The notes: generated by a model from the letters alone, not told the origin. Positions 42,716-52,971 are shown, numbered from the stretch's first letter. The stretch: 64,000 bases of DNA from Chloroflexus sp. Y-396-1 (GCF_000516515.1 NZ_KI911784.1:3758633-3822632), one strand, 5' to 3'. Made by a program: numbers and translations.

Positions 42716-45700
42716 ATGGGCGAACAGCTTAAGCGCAATATGGTGCAGCGACTCGATGGGCGGCTCGTGAATGCCGGTGCTCGTCGGGGGATGTTGATCG
42801 TCTGTGCCACCGGTTGCTGCTGTGGTCATACGGAACGTGGTTTTGCACCGGTTCCGACCGATCTGTATCATCAAGAATGGGAACGCCGCCGTTTGCGCAA
42901 TCGTGTGCATCTTAGTCAGGGTGGGTGTTTAGGGCCATGCCCGCTGGCGAATGTTGCCCTCTTGCTGTTCGATGGCCGTCCTTACTGGTTTCACTCGCTC
43001 AATGATCCGGCATTAGTACCAGTTCTGTACGATTTTATCGAAGACCTATTGGCTGCTGAGCGTCCTGTTGGTCCACCACCGGCACTGGCACCACATCTGT
43101 TCAACGGCTTTGCCTGGGATGGCGTAGAAGCTGCGACGGCTACCCTCGACCGTCTGCCGGCGATGGCCGGTAATGGGATTCTCGTTCTAAGTCAGGCCGA
43201 TACTGATCTCCTGGCCCTTGAGCAGGCGCAGGCCTTGCTCCCAGAAGGTTTTGCTCCGCTGTATATGGCGCATATTGGCCGTCTCACCGAACCAGCCGCG
43301 ATTGATCGTCTGCTCGAACAACATCTACCGGCTGCGGCAATTGTAGTGGTGCGGCTCCACAGTCCGGCTGCATTTTTGTACGGTCTGGAACGATTACAGC
43401 AGTGGGCTGCGGCTACCGATGGTTTTCTGCTCTGCCTGCCGGCAGTCGATGAGGTAGACCCCGATCTGATGGCCCGATCAACGGTGGGAGTACCATTGGC
43501 GATGCTGATCAGCGCCTATTTTCGGGCAGGTGGGGCGGTGAATCTGGCCAACGGACTGCAATGTCTGAGTGACCATCTGCTGGTGAGCGGATGGGGCTAC
43601 GATCCGCCAATTGAGCTGCCGTTACACGGGATGTATACCCCGCCACGACCGGCACGCCGTGGTCGCAGACAAGATGCAGCGACTATCACGGCGGCAGCAA
43701 GCGATGCACCGACAGTTGGGGTGCTCTTTTACCGTGCCCATCTTCTGAGCGGGAATACAGCGTTTGTCGATGCGCTGATCGCGGGCTTGCAGGCACGTGG
43801 TATGCAAGTACGTGCTGTCTACACACAATCGCTGAAGGCAACCGCTACCGACGGGTTGCCGATTGGGTTAGGATTGTTACAGCAAGCTGGCCCGCCGGAT
43901 GTGATCGTTTCGACTCTTAGTTTCGCGCTTGGTGCTGATGATCCGCATCCGTTCAGTCGTCTTGATGTTCCGGTGGTGCAGGCACTACTCGGTAGCAGCA
44001 GTCGTGAGGTGTGGCAACGCGATGGTCGTGGCCTTGGGCCGCTCGATACAGCCATGAACGTTGCTCTACCAGAACTCGATGGCCGTATCATCGGGGTGCC
44101 GATTGCGTTCAAGTCGCAGGAAGGGGAAACAGCCGCCCATTCATTACCGGATCACGAACGAATCGAGCGCCTAGCTGGGTTGGTCTGGCGATTGACCCAG
44201 TTGCGCCGGAAGCCGAACAGCCAAAAGCGGATTGCTATCATCTTGACGAATAGCAGCGCGAAAGCGCAACGGATCGGGAATGCTGTTGGCCTGGATGCAC
44301 CGGCGTCGCTGATGCGCATCTTTGCGGCCCTCCGTGAGGCTGGTTATGCCGTGGGTGAATTACCGGAGAGTGGTGATTCGCTGATTGCCAGTCTGATCGC
44401 ACGCTGTTCGTATGATGAGACCTGGCTGACAACTGAGCAGTTGGCACAGGCCTATCGTGTTCCTGGCGAAACCTATCGGCGCTGGTTTGCCGAATTACCG
44501 CTGCCGTTGCAAGAGGCTATGATCCGTCAGTGGGGACCGCCCCCCGGCCAGGCGTATGTACACCGCGGTGATCTGGCGCTGGCCGGAATGGAAGTTGGCA
44601 ACTGCTTTATCGCCCTCCAACCACCACGTGGCTACGATATGGACCCTGACGCCATTTATCACCGACCTGATTTACCGCCACCGCATAACTACTACGCCCT
44701 TTACCGCTGGTTGCGTGATGAATGGCGGGCTGATGCCATGATCCATCTCGGCAAGCACGGTACCCTCGAATGGTTGCCTGGTAAAGGGGTTGGTTTGAGT
44801 GCTCTTTGTTTTCCCGATCCCTTCCTGGCAGATATGCCTTTGATCTACCCTTTCATCATCAACGACCCCGGTGAGGGTACCCAGGCAAAACGGCGCGCCC
44901 ACGCGGTCATTGTGGATCATCTCACCCCACCGATGACAAGTGCCGGCGCATATGGTGATCTGGCCGAGCTGGCTCAACTGGTTGATGAGTACTATCGTAT
45001 GGAGCGACTCGATCCAACCAAGCTACCACTCCTGCAACGGCAGATTTGGAATGTGCTCCAACGTAGTCAATTGGCCGATGACCTGCGCTACATATTGCAG
45101 GCCGATCACGGTGATCATCGTCACGAGTGGGATGGTAGTGTGCTGGAGGATGGCACACCGACCGTTCTGGCCGAGCTAGAGGGGCGCGAGGTGGCCCATC
45201 TCCTCGAAGACATTGAAGGGTATCTGTGCGAGCTGACCGGTGCCCAGATTCGTGATGGGTTGCATATTCTCGGCACGTTGCCAGAAGGCGAGCAGTTCGT
45301 CGATCTCGTATATCATCTGCTGCGGTTGCCAAATCTCGATGCCCCTAGTCTGCCAGCCGCCGTCGCCACTGCACTTGGCGTTGACTGGTCGGCATTACAG
45401 GAAGCGCCAGGGCGGCGGCGCACTGGAGACGCCCACTTTTTGACGAATGCCGATCTGATTGAACACATCGAAACACTCTGTCGAACCCTACTGCGTCAGC
45501 TTTGTGATCACGACTGGGCTGCGTCGGCAATTGGTGAGGTGGTAGCACAGGTGCTACCCGGTTGCAGTGACAGTTCACCTATCTCGCAAGCCCTACACTA
45601 CGCCTGTGACCGGCTTGTGCCACGGCTCCGCCAGAGTGCCGCTGCCGAAATCGATCATTTGCTGGCAGCTCTGGCCGGGCGCTTCGTACCACCAGGGCCG

Positions 45701-46981
45701 AGTGGTGCCCCCACACGAGGAATGGCGCATGTGTTGCCCACTGGACGCAACTTCTACAGCCTTGATCCGCGTAGCGTGCCCAGTATGGCTGCCTGGGAGA
45801 CCGGCCAGGGGTTGGCAAATGATCTGTTACGCCGCTATCAACAAGAATACGGCGCCTGGCCCGAAAGTGTGGGAATCAGCATCTGGGGTACCAGTCTTAT
45901 TCGTACTGCCGGTGATGATGTAGCGCAGGTGATGGCCTTGTTGGGCGTGCGACCGCGCTGGCAACGCGAAAATCGGCGGGTTATCGGCTTTGAGGTTATT
46001 CCGCTCACCGAATTGGGTCGGCCACGCATCGATGTCGTCTGTCGGATCAGTGGTTTCTTCCGCGATGCGTTTCCTCATCTGATTGAGCTGCTCGATCAGG
46101 CGGTACAAACGATCATTGATCTTGAGGAACCGTTTGAGCTGAATTTCCCACGCAAACATGCTCATCTAACGGCGCAGACGTTGGCAGAAGGTGGTATGCC
46201 CATTGAAACGGCACAACGCGAAGCGCGCTACCGCATCTTTGGCAGCCCGCCAGGAAGTTACGGCGCCGGGATGCTCCCGCTCATCGACGGGCAAAACTGG
46301 GTGAACGATGCGGATCTGGCCAGGGTATATCTGCGTTGGGGTGGATATGCGTACACAAGCACTGAACAAGGGATACCGGCAGAGAATGCCTTTGCCGCTG
46401 CTCTCAGCACCGTTCAGGTCGCCACTAAAAATCAGGACAATCGCGAACACGACATCTTCGATAGTGATGACTATTTCCAGTTTCATGGTGGCATGATCGC
46501 GACCATTCGTGCACTTACCGGCCGCAATCCCGCCCGCTACTTTGGCGATAGCAGTGATCCTTCGCGACCACGCACCCGCGATCTACGCGAAGAAGCCCGT
46601 CGTGTCTTTCGGACGCGGGTGGTCAATCCGAAATGGCTGGACAGTATCCGTCGGCACGGCTACAAAGGTGGCCTGGAACTGGCAGCAACCGTTGATTACC
46701 TCTTCGGTTACGATGCAACCGCTCAGGTGCTAGCCGACTGGATGTACGAGCAGGTTACAGAACGGTATGTACGTGATCCGGAGGTACAACAGTGGTTGCA
46801 AGAAGTGAATCCCTGGGCGTTGCAAGCGATGGCTGAACGGCTCAACGAAGCAATTGGCCGGGGAATGTGGCGCAATCCCTCGCCAACAGCTCAGGCTGCC
46901 ATCGCCGAGATTCTGAACCAGGGTGAAGCTGCGCGCGAGGGACTGTCTACGGCAAATGACGACTATCGCGAATCAGCGTAG
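42716..46981 (+). CDS. cobN: CobN-type cobaltochelatase large subunit with N-terminal 2Fe-2S ferredoxin domain
   Basis: A 1421-residue protein. Residues about 85-1421 are the CobN/BchH-type ATP-dependent metal chelatase large subunit ('YYALYRWLRDEWRADAMIHL', 'GKHGTLEWLPGKGVGLS', 'MAAWETGQGLANDLLRRYQ', 'YGAWPESVGISIWGTSLIRT'). The first 80 residues are not part of normal CobN: they hold cysteines at 30, 34-36, 71 and 75 in the pattern of thioredoxin-like [2Fe-2S] ferredoxins ('VCATGCCCGHTERG', 'SQGGCLGPCPLANVALLL'). CobN inserts cobalt in the aerobic route together with CobS and CobT subunits; none is in the window, so BchI/BchD-type subunits elsewhere may serve. GGGGG precedes the ATG. Confidence 0.9.
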   Translation: MGEQLKRNMVQRLDGRLVNAGARRGMLIVCATGCCCGHTERGFAPVPTDLYHQEWERRRLRNRVHLSQGGCLGPCPLANVALLLFDGRPYWFHSLNDPALVPVLYDFIEDLLAAERPVGPPPALAPHLFNGFAWDGVEAATATLDRLPAMAGNGILVLSQADTDLLALEQAQALLPEGFAPLYMAHIGRLTEPAAIDRLLEQHLPAAAIVVVRLHSPAAFLYGLERLQQWAAATDGFLLCLPAVDEVDPDLMARSTVGVPLAMLISAYFRAGGAVNLANGLQCLSDHLLVSGWGYDPPIELPLHGMYTPPRPARRGRRQDAATITAAASDAPTVGVLFYRAHLLSGNTAFVDALIAGLQARGMQVRAVYTQSLKATATDGLPIGLGLLQQAGPPDVIVSTLSFALGADDPHPFSRLDVPVVQALLGSSSREVWQRDGRGLGPLDTAMNVALPELDGRIIGVPIAFKSQEGETAAHSLPDHERIERLAGLVWRLTQLRRKPNSQKRIAIILTNSSAKAQRIGNAVGLDAPASLMRIFAALREAGYAVGELPESGDSLIASLIARCSYDETWLTTEQLAQAYRVPGETYRRWFAELPLPLQEAMIRQWGPPPGQAYVHRGDLALAGMEVGNCFIALQPPRGYDMDPDAIYHRPDLPPPHNYYALYRWLRDEWRADAMIHLGKHGTLEWLPGKGVGLSALCFPDPFLADMPLIYPFIINDPGEGTQAKRRAHAVIVDHLTPPMTSAGAYGDLAELAQLVDEYYRMERLDPTKLPLLQRQIWNVLQRSQLADDLRYILQADHGDHRHEWDGSVLEDGTPTVLAELEGREVAHLLEDIEGYLCELTGAQIRDGLHILGTLPEGEQFVDLVYHLLRLPNLDAPSLPAAVATALGVDWSALQEAPGRRRTGDAHFLTNADLIEHIETLCRTLLRQLCDHDWAASAIGEVVAQVLPGCSDSSPISQALHYACDRLVPRLRQSAAAEIDHLLAALAGRFVPPGPSGAPTRGMAHVLPTGRNFYSLDPRSVPSMAAWETGQGLANDLLRRYQQEYGAWPESVGISIWGTSLIRTAGDDVAQVMALLGVRPRWQRENRRVIGFEVIPLTELGRPRIDVVCRISGFFRDAFPHLIELLDQAVQTIIDLEEPFELNFPRKHAHLTAQTLAEGGMPIETAQREARYRIFGSPPGSYGAGMLPLIDGQNWVNDADLARVYLRWGGYAYTSTEQGIPAENAFAAALSTVQVATKNQDNREHDIFDSDDYFQFHGGMIATIRALTGRNPARYFGDSSDPSRPRTRDLREEARRVFRTRVVNPKWLDSIRRHGYKGGLELAATVDYLFGYDATAQVLADWMYEQVTERYVRDPEVQQWLQEVNPWALQAMAERLNEAIGRGMWRNPSPTAQAAIAEILNQGEAAREGLSTANDDYRESA

Positions 46982-47007
46982 CAATAAACATAGGAAAGGA
47001 GGAAACC

Positions 47008-48075
47008 ATGGATCTGCTGCAAACGACGATCAATCAGATCGGGCCACTCGACGATCAGGCAGCTACTGCTGCGCGTCGCCGCCAGGATACGCTTACGAAG
47101 CCAGCAGGTTCACTCGGACGATTGGAAGAGTTATCGATTCGGATTGCCGGTATTACCGGACGCGAACGGCCACGCTTAACTACGCCGGCTGTGATTGTTA
47201 TGGCTGGCGATCATGGCGTAGCCCGCCAGGGTGTCAGTGCATTCCCACAAGAGGTCACGCCCCAGATGGTCTTGAACTTTCTGCGCGGGGGCGCCGCAAT
47301 CAACGTTCTGGCCCGTCATGTCGGCGCCCGCGTGATCGTGGTTGACATTGGGGTTGCGGCTGATTTGCCTGCCCATCCTGAGTTGATCAGTCGCAAGCTC
47401 GCCTATGGGACAGCCGATTTTACTCAAGAACCGGCAATGAGTCGAGACCTTGCTCGTCAGGCAATTGAAGTTGGTATTACCTGCGCTTATGAAGCCATCG
47501 ATAGCGGAGTAGACCTGCTGGCTACCGGAGAAATGGGCATTGCCAACACCACGGCAGCAAGTGCCATTGTCGCCGCGATCACCGGTCGCCCACCGAGCGA
47601 GGTCACCGGGCGCGGTACCGGGATTGATGATACCGGTCTGGCGCGCAAAATTGCGGTCATCGAAAAGGGGTTGGCGCTCCATCGTCCCAATCCGCACGAT
47701 GGTCTCGACGTGTTGGCAAAGGTAGGCGGCCTGGAAATCGGTGGCCTAGCTGGTGTGATCCTCGGCGCGGCGGCCCGACGGGTGCCGGTTGTCATCGACG
47801 GTTTCATTTCGGGAGCAGCAGCCCTGATTGCGGCCACGTTAGCACCTGCCGTCACGCCGTATCTGATCGCCGGTCACCGGTCAGTTGAGCGTGGGCATAG
47901 TGCCGTCTACAGTCATCTCGATCTCCAACCACTCCTCGATCTCAACATGCGGCTGGGCGAGGGAACCGGCGCGGTGCTGGCAATGTCACTCTGTCAGGCA
48001 GCGTGCAAAATACTCGACGAAATGGCGACATTTGCCGAAGCTGGTGTATCGGAAGGTGAGCAGCAATCGAAGTAA
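47008..48075 (+). CDS. cobT: Nicotinate-nucleotide-dimethylbenzimidazole phosphoribosyltransferase
   Basis: A 355-residue enzyme that makes alpha-ribazole phosphate for the lower ligand of cobalamin. '[20 protein letters not shown]', '[19 protein letters not shown]' and '[15 protein letters not shown]' are conserved family segments. The catalytic Glu is expected in '[13 protein letters not shown]' near residue 318. AAAGGAGG precedes the ATG. This is the CobT of nucleotide-loop assembly, not the chelatase subunit of the same name. Confidence 0.95.
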   Translation: MDLLQTTINQIGPLDDQAATAARRRQDTLTKPAGSLGRLEELSIRIAGITGRERPRLTTPAVIVMAGDHGVARQGVSAFPQEVTPQMVLNFLRGGAAINVLARHVGARVIVVDIGVAADLPAHPELISRKLAYGTADFTQEPAMSRDLARQAIEVGITCAYEAIDSGVDLLATGEMGIANTTAASAIVAAITGRPPSEVTGRGTGIDDTGLARKIAVIEKGLALHRPNPHDGLDVLAKVGGLEIGGLAGVILGAAARRVPVVIDGFISGAAALIAATLAPAVTPYLIAGHRSVERGHSAVYSHLDLQPLLDLNMRLGEGTGAVLAMSLCQAACKILDEMATFAEAGVSEGEQQSK

Positions 48076-48101
48076 CACCGTATCTACAACGGAGGTCGAT
48101 G

Positions 48102-48848
48102 ATGAAGCGATGGCAGCGGTGGCTCATTGTCTGTGTAGGGGCGGCCCTCTTGCTGGTGTTTGAGGCGCAACCGGTATATGCGATGCACATCATGGAGGGG
48201 TTTCTCCCACCCCTGTGGGCGTTGTTTTGGTTCGTGGCGGTGATTCCCTTTTGGGTTATCGGCGTTCGTCGCCTCCGTGCACTCATCAGCGATACACCCG
48301 AGGTACGCCTCTTGCTTGGCTTTGCCGCCGCATATACGTTTGTGCTGAGCGCATTGAAATTGCCGAGTTTGACGGGGTCAAGTAGCCACCCGACCGGCAC
48401 CGGGCTCGGTACCATCCTGTTTGGGCCATGGGTGATGAGTATTCTCGGCTCGATCGTGTTGCTGTTTCAGGCACTCTTGATTGCGCACGGTGGTCTCACC
48501 ACCCTCGGTGCCAATGCGTTTAGTATGGCGGTCGTTGGCCCGTGGGTGGCATGGCTCATCTGGCGAAGCCTGAACGGACGCGCACCCTTCTGGGTGACCG
48601 TCTTTCTGGCGGCAGCGTTGGCCAATCTCTCGACGTATGTGGTTACGTCACTGCAATTGGCGTTGGCGCATCCCGATCCGGTGGGTGGGATCGGTGCTTC
48701 ATTTATCAAATTCGGTACCATTTTCGCCGTCACGCAACTACCGCTCGCGATCAGCGAAGGGATTCTGACGGTGTTGATCATGAATGCCTTGCAAACGAAT
48801 GCCAAAGCAGAACTGGAAGTCCTTGCGATGAAAGGAATCCGTCCATGA
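48102..48848 (+). CDS. cbiM: Cobalt ECF transporter substrate-binding subunit CbiM
   Basis: A 248-residue membrane protein with a cleavable signal peptide (about 1-27, ending 'QPVYA'), after which the mature N-terminus '[16 protein letters not shown]' carries the Met-His metal site typical of CbiM. About seven helices follow, with '[20 protein letters not shown]' forming the cobalt-binding region. GGAGG lies six bases before ATG 48102; an ATG immediately upstream at 48099 is less well spaced. It is first of the cbiMNQO set. Confidence 0.93.
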   Translation: MKRWQRWLIVCVGAALLLVFEAQPVYAMHIMEGFLPPLWALFWFVAVIPFWVIGVRRLRALISDTPEVRLLLGFAAAYTFVLSALKLPSLTGSSSHPTGTGLGTILFGPWVMSILGSIVLLFQALLIAHGGLTTLGANAFSMAVVGPWVAWLIWRSLNGRAPFWVTVFLAAALANLSTYVVTSLQLALAHPDPVGGIGASFIKFGTIFAVTQLPLAISEGILTVLIMNALQTNAKAELEVLAMKGIRP

Positions 48849-49144
48849 ACGCACAACCGTTATCCTGGCCGGTGGTGATCATCCTTGGGCTGATCGTCAT
48901 TGCCCTGACCATCACCCCGTTGGTGGTGATCGGTGGTACGGAGTTTGGTGGCGCTGACGTTGCAGCCGAAGAAGCGATCACTGCGATCAATCCCGACTAT
49001 GAGCCGTGGGTGACGCCGCTGTTTGAGCCGCCAGGGAGCGAAACCGAGAGTCTCTTCTTTGCCCTCCAAGCCGGGCTGGGCGCTGGGGTGATCGGCTATT
49101 TCTTCGGCTGGCAGCACGGTCGGCGTCAACGACGAGATCGGTGA
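48845..49144 (+). CDS. cbiN: Cobalt transporter accessory subunit CbiN
   Basis: A 99-residue protein with two membrane helices (about 8-30 and 72-90) and an extracytoplasmic loop '[20 protein letters not shown]', as expected for CbiN. It assists cobalt capture by CbiM. Start and stop overlap cbiM by four bases (ATGA), and cbiQ follows after three bases. Confidence 0.9.
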   Translation: MNAQPLSWPVVIILGLIVIALTITPLVVIGGTEFGGADVAAEEAITAINPDYEPWVTPLFEPPGSETESLFFALQAGLGAGVIGYFFGWQHGRRQRRDR

Positions 49145-49147
49145 TCC

Positions 49148-49912
49148 ATGCTGCGGGTGATTGATCGCTATGCCTTTACCAATCGACTCCGAACGGTCGA
49201 TCCGGCGCAGAAGAGCGGGATTGCGCTGACCACCATCATCCTCTGTCTGATGCTCGACCGACCGTTGGTCAGTGGGCTGGCGCTCCTGTGGATGATCGGG
49301 CTGACCATCGGCTATGCACGAGTACCATGGCGCGTGATGATGGCGGTGCTGAGCGCCGAAAGTGTCTTTCTGGTGCTATCGGTGATCGGGATTGCGGTGA
49401 GTCTCAGCTTTGACGCATCGGCACATGCACTCCAGCTTGGGCCGATCTATCTGAGTATTCACCGCACATCGGTCCTCGTTGCGCTCCAGGTCTTAAGCCG
49501 TGCCCTCGGCTGCGCGGCTGCACTCAATTTCTTGATCTTGACGACGCCGCTGATCGATCTGATCGATCTCTTGCACCGATGGCGGATACCGGCCATCGTG
49601 ATTGACATCATGATGCTGAGTTATCGGGCTATCGTTCTGTTGCTCGATACGCTCGAGCGCATGGTCATCGCACAAAAGGCCCGACTGGGATATGCTTCCT
49701 GGCGTGCAACGCTGCGTAGCTCGGCGCTCATCGGTAGTCGGTTGTTCATCGCTGCATATCAGCGCAGTCGGATGCTCGAACAGGCGCTGATCGGTCGCGG
49801 ATTCTGCGGCGAGGTGCGCGTGTTACCGCTCAGGTATCGGTACGATCCGGTGTTGTGGGTATTCCTGGCGATGATGGTGATCACTTTCGGCCTGGCAAGG
49901 ATGTGGGGATGA
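49148..49912 (+). CDS. cbiQ: Cobalt ECF transporter transmembrane subunit CbiQ
   Basis: A 254-residue ECF T-component. 'RLRTVDPAQKSGIALTTIIL' opens the protein, followed by about five helices, and the coupling motifs 'MLSYRAIVLLLDTLERMVIA' and 'SRMLEQALIGRGFCG' (the Ala-Arg-Gly type signature that docks on the ATPase) lie in the second half. It links CbiM to the ATPase CbiO and overlaps cbiO by four bases. Confidence 0.92.
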   Translation: MLRVIDRYAFTNRLRTVDPAQKSGIALTTIILCLMLDRPLVSGLALLWMIGLTIGYARVPWRVMMAVLSAESVFLVLSVIGIAVSLSFDASAHALQLGPIYLSIHRTSVLVALQVLSRALGCAAALNFLILTTPLIDLIDLLHRWRIPAIVIDIMMLSYRAIVLLLDTLERMVIAQKARLGYASWRATLRSSALIGSRLFIAAYQRSRMLEQALIGRGFCGEVRVLPLRYRYDPVLWVFLAMMVITFGLARMWG

Positions 49913-50655
49913 CAACGATCCTGGCATTTGAAGATGTTTCGTACCGCTTTGCCGGTTCTTCAGTTCCGGCACTCCAAAACGTTTCCCTGACCATTCCCGC
50001 CGGGCAGCGGGTGGTGATTCTGGGGCGTAACGGCGCCGGCAAGAGTACGTTGCTGTTGGTCGGTGCAGGGCTGCTCCGTCCGCAACAGGGCAGGGTTCGT
50101 CTGGGTGATCGCCCGATCGACTATTCACGCACCGGCCTGCGTCATCTCCGGCACCATGTCGGACTGGTGATGCAATCACCCGATGAGCAGCTCTTCAGTG
50201 CCAGCGTCTGGCAAGACATCAGTTTTGGGCCACTCAATCTCGGATTACGCCCTGCGGCAGCAGAGCAAGCCGTGCGTGAAGCTGCTGCGTTGTGCGATAT
50301 TACCGATCTGCTCGACCGGCCTACCCATGCATTGAGTGGTGGTCAAAAGGCACGAGTCGCGCTGGCCGGAGTGCTGGCGATGCGCCCACAGTATCTGCTG
50401 GTTGATGAAACGACATCCGGTCTTGATCTGTGGGCACGACAGCAGATGGTTCAGGTGTTTGAACGACTCGTTGCGCAAGGACGAACCGTTGTGTTGGCGA
50501 CTCATGATGTGACCCTGGCCAGACGCTGGGCCGATCTGGTGATTGTGTTGCACGCGGGCAGCGTCGCTGCCGTCGGTTCGCCCGAACAGATATTGAACGA
50601 TACCGCACTCCGGTTGCTCATTGCTCCACCAGAGGTATGGTGTGATGGTAATTGA
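49909..50655 (+). CDS. cbiO: Cobalt ECF transporter ATP-binding subunit CbiO
   Basis: A 248-residue ABC ATPase. Walker A is 'ILGRNGAGKSTLL', Q-loop 'VGLVMQSPDEQLFSASVWQD' (the DEQ motif typical of ECF ATPases), signature 'LSGGQKARVALAG', Walker B 'YLLVDETTSGLD' with the Pro of the usual DEPT replaced by Thr, and the His switch 'VVLATHD'. It powers cobalt uptake. It overlaps cbiQ by four bases and cbiB by eleven. Confidence 0.93.
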   Translation: MTTILAFEDVSYRFAGSSVPALQNVSLTIPAGQRVVILGRNGAGKSTLLLVGAGLLRPQQGRVRLGDRPIDYSRTGLRHLRHHVGLVMQSPDEQLFSASVWQDISFGPLNLGLRPAAAEQAVREAAALCDITDLLDRPTHALSGGQKARVALAGVLAMRPQYLLVDETTSGLDLWARQQMVQVFERLVAQGRTVVLATHDVTLARRWADLVIVLHAGSVAAVGSPEQILNDTALRLLIAPPEVWCDGN

Positions 50656-51568
50656 ACAGCTATGCCAGCGTTGCACCATTGCCCTGCTGGCACTGGCAAT
50701 TGATTACAGTCTGGGCGATCCACCAGACCACCTGCATCCGGTTGCGTTGATGGGGCGCTGGTTACGACTGGGCGAACAGTACGCACCGGATACAGCACTG
50801 GCGCGTCTAACCTGGGGCGCTGGTTGGTTAGGCCTAAGTTGGTGGTTGGGCAGCAGCGTTGCGTCCTGGCTGCCGCAGCACTGGTTGGTACAGAGTGGGT
50901 GTGCCTCGTTGCTGATGGCTTACCGTGGGTTAGATCGGGCTGTAGCCGAAGTAGAAGCCGCACTCGCAAGCGGTGATCTGGTTGAGGCGCGTCGATTACT
51001 GGGCTGGCACCTGGTCAGTCGGCCTACCGCCGATCTCAGTGCGGCTGAGGTTGCCGGGGCTGCAATAGAGTCGCTGGCCGAGAACCTCAGTGATAGCGTG
51101 ATCGCACCCCTCCTGGCGCTATTGATCGGCGGTCTACCGGCAATGGTAATCTACCGTTTTACCAACACTGCTGACGCAATGTGGGGCTATCGCACACCAA
51201 CCTACGAGCATCTAGGGAAAATTGCAGCACGCTGCGACGATGGCTTCAACATCATACCGGCTCGCCTGACGGCGATCCTGATTGCACTGGCAGCGCAGAT
51301 CGTCAACCGGCGTGGACGAGAGGCTTGGGACATCGCACGACGTGACGCAGGCAAGACGGCTTCACCCAATGCGGGCTGGCCGATGGCGGCAATGGCCGGG
51401 GCGCTCGATACGATACTCACGAAGCGCGATCACTACGCGCTTGGTAGTGGATCGCATGTTCCCGATGCCGCCATGATCGCGCAGGCCCGACAGATCGTGC
51501 GTGTGGCGGTAGGGATGGTTGTGGTCGGGTTAGGTATCGGCGTGGTATTCCAGCGCCGGCAGAGGTAA
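50645..51568 (+). CDS. cbiB: Adenosylcobinamide-phosphate synthase
   Basis: A 307-residue membrane enzyme of the CbiB/CobD(Pseudomonas) family that joins (R)-1-amino-2-propanol phosphate to adenosylcobyric acid. 'DYSLGDPPDHLHPVALMGRW' at the N-terminus, 'AAIESLAENLSDSVIAPLL' and 'NTADAMWGYRTPTYEHLGKI' in the middle, and 'ASPNAGWPMAAMAGAL' near the end are family hallmarks. About four to five membrane helices are expected. It overlaps cbiO by 11 bases and its TAA overlaps the ATG at 51568. Confidence 0.93.
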   Translation: MVIEQLCQRCTIALLALAIDYSLGDPPDHLHPVALMGRWLRLGEQYAPDTALARLTWGAGWLGLSWWLGSSVASWLPQHWLVQSGCASLLMAYRGLDRAVAEVEAALASGDLVEARRLLGWHLVSRPTADLSAAEVAGAAIESLAENLSDSVIAPLLALLIGGLPAMVIYRFTNTADAMWGYRTPTYEHLGKIAARCDDGFNIIPARLTAILIALAAQIVNRRGREAWDIARRDAGKTASPNAGWPMAAMAGALDTILTKRDHYALGSGSHVPDAAMIAQARQIVRVAVGMVVVGLGIGVVFQRRQR

Positions 51569-51573
51569 TGGCA

Positions 51574-52971
51574 ATGACGAAGACAGCACTTCTCTTGATT
51601 GGACACGGAACCGACGATCCAGACGGCCTTGCTGAATATCACCAACTGGCGAGTTTGGTGCAACAACGGCTCGATTGCTTTGTACAACCCTGCTTTCTAG
51701 AGCTGGCCGATCCCCCGATCGGTCAGGCGCTTGATGAGTGTGCTCGCGCCGGTTATCGGTGCATCATCGCCCTACCATTGCTCTTGGGAGCTGCTGGTCA
51801 TCAGAAGAACGATATTCCAGTGGCCTTGCAGCAGGCGCGATTACGCTGGCCTGACGTCACCATTCACTACGGCGCTCCGCTTGGCGTCCAGTATGCTCTA
51901 CTCAAAGCGTTGGCTGACCGGTTGCATGCGGCTGAAGCGGCAGTACCGCCGGTTCCTCGCGCCGAGACTGCGCTGGCGCTGATCGGACGAGGCAGCAGCG
52001 ATCCCGACAGCAATGCCGACGTTGCACGTATGGCGCGTTTGTTGTGGGAAGGGCGCGGCTATGCTCACGTTATGTATGGCTTTTACAGCATCACCACGCC
52101 AAGGGTGCCCGAAACGATAAACGCTTGTGTTGCGCTTGGTGCTCGTCGGATCATTGTGATACCGTATCTGCTCTTCAGCGGTCGCATTGTGCAACGGATC
52201 AGGGCACAAGTCAACGACGCACGCACACGCTACCCGGATCATGACTTCGTAGTGACTGAACACCTTGGGCTTCACGAAGGTGTCATTACCGCTATCCAAC
52301 AACGGTTTCAAGAGGTAACCGAGGGGTACGCCGCAGTAAACTGTGATCTTTGTAAATACCGACGCCTGTTTCCAGGTTACACCGCCGACTTTGGTCGGCC
52401 ACAGACCAGTGATCACGAACACGGGTTGCGTGGCGAGACCTCAACCGACGGGATAAGAGCCATTTTGCCGCCACGCTACCGTGGCGGTCGTCCGGTAAGT
52501 GCTGCACCGATGAGTGCAGCGCCGCTCGTCTTCGACGAAACCGGGCAAGTCGCCTGGGATCGCATTTGGGGCGGCGATGATCCAAACAACCCCTTCTGTG
52601 AACTGGCATTAGCCGGTGGCCCACCTCATCGCGGTACCCTGCTCGAACCGGTTGATCCGGAAACCATACGGGTCGATCCAGAAGGCTACGCCCGTGTCAT
52701 TGCTGAACTTCGCCGCGCCTTGACGATGGTGACCGATCTGCCGGTCACTACCGATGTCGCACCAGGCTGGATTGGTCTGATTTGCGAGAGCGAAGAGATG
52801 GCCATCTGGCTGTTACGTGCGATCATCGTAGAAAATGTCAGTGTACGACGGGAAGATCGCACCTTGCTGTTGCCCGCAGGCCCACAGTTTCGCCTTGATG
52901 GAGAGATCAAAAACGTGGTCACGGCAGTCGCCAAGACCTACCACTACTGGAAAGAGCATATTCAACGATGA
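51574..52971 (+). CDS. cbiX: Sirohydrochlorin cobaltochelatase CbiX with C-terminal iron-sulfur/DR2241-like domain
   Basis: A 465-residue protein. Residues about 1-255 are two CbiX repeats: 'TALLLIGHGTDD' and 'LLLGAAGHQKNDIP' carry the metal-binding His residues of the first, and 'LALIGRGSSDPDSNADVARM' starts the second. A 'VNCDLCKYR' motif near residue 275 matches the CxxC iron-sulfur site of long CbiX proteins. The remaining part (about 320-465) is an extra domain ending 'NVVTAVAKTYHYWKEH', which I relate tentatively to the domain fused to CbiX in Deinococcus DR2241. It inserts cobalt into sirohydrochlorin, the early-insertion (anaerobic) step. AGAGG suits ATG 51574 better than ATG 51568. 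Confidence 0.88.
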   Translation: MTKTALLLIGHGTDDPDGLAEYHQLASLVQQRLDCFVQPCFLELADPPIGQALDECARAGYRCIIALPLLLGAAGHQKNDIPVALQQARLRWPDVTIHYGAPLGVQYALLKALADRLHAAEAAVPPVPRAETALALIGRGSSDPDSNADVARMARLLWEGRGYAHVMYGFYSITTPRVPETINACVALGARRIIVIPYLLFSGRIVQRIRAQVNDARTRYPDHDFVVTEHLGLHEGVITAIQQRFQEVTEGYAAVNCDLCKYRRLFPGYTADFGRPQTSDHEHGLRGETSTDGIRAILPPRYRGGRPVSAAPMSAAPLVFDETGQVAWDRIWGGDDPNNPFCELALAGGPPHRGTLLEPVDPETIRVDPEGYARVIAELRRALTMVTDLPVTTDVAPGWIGLICESEEMAIWLLRAIIVENVSVRREDRTLLLPAGPQFRLDGEIKNVVTAVAKTYHYWKEHIQR

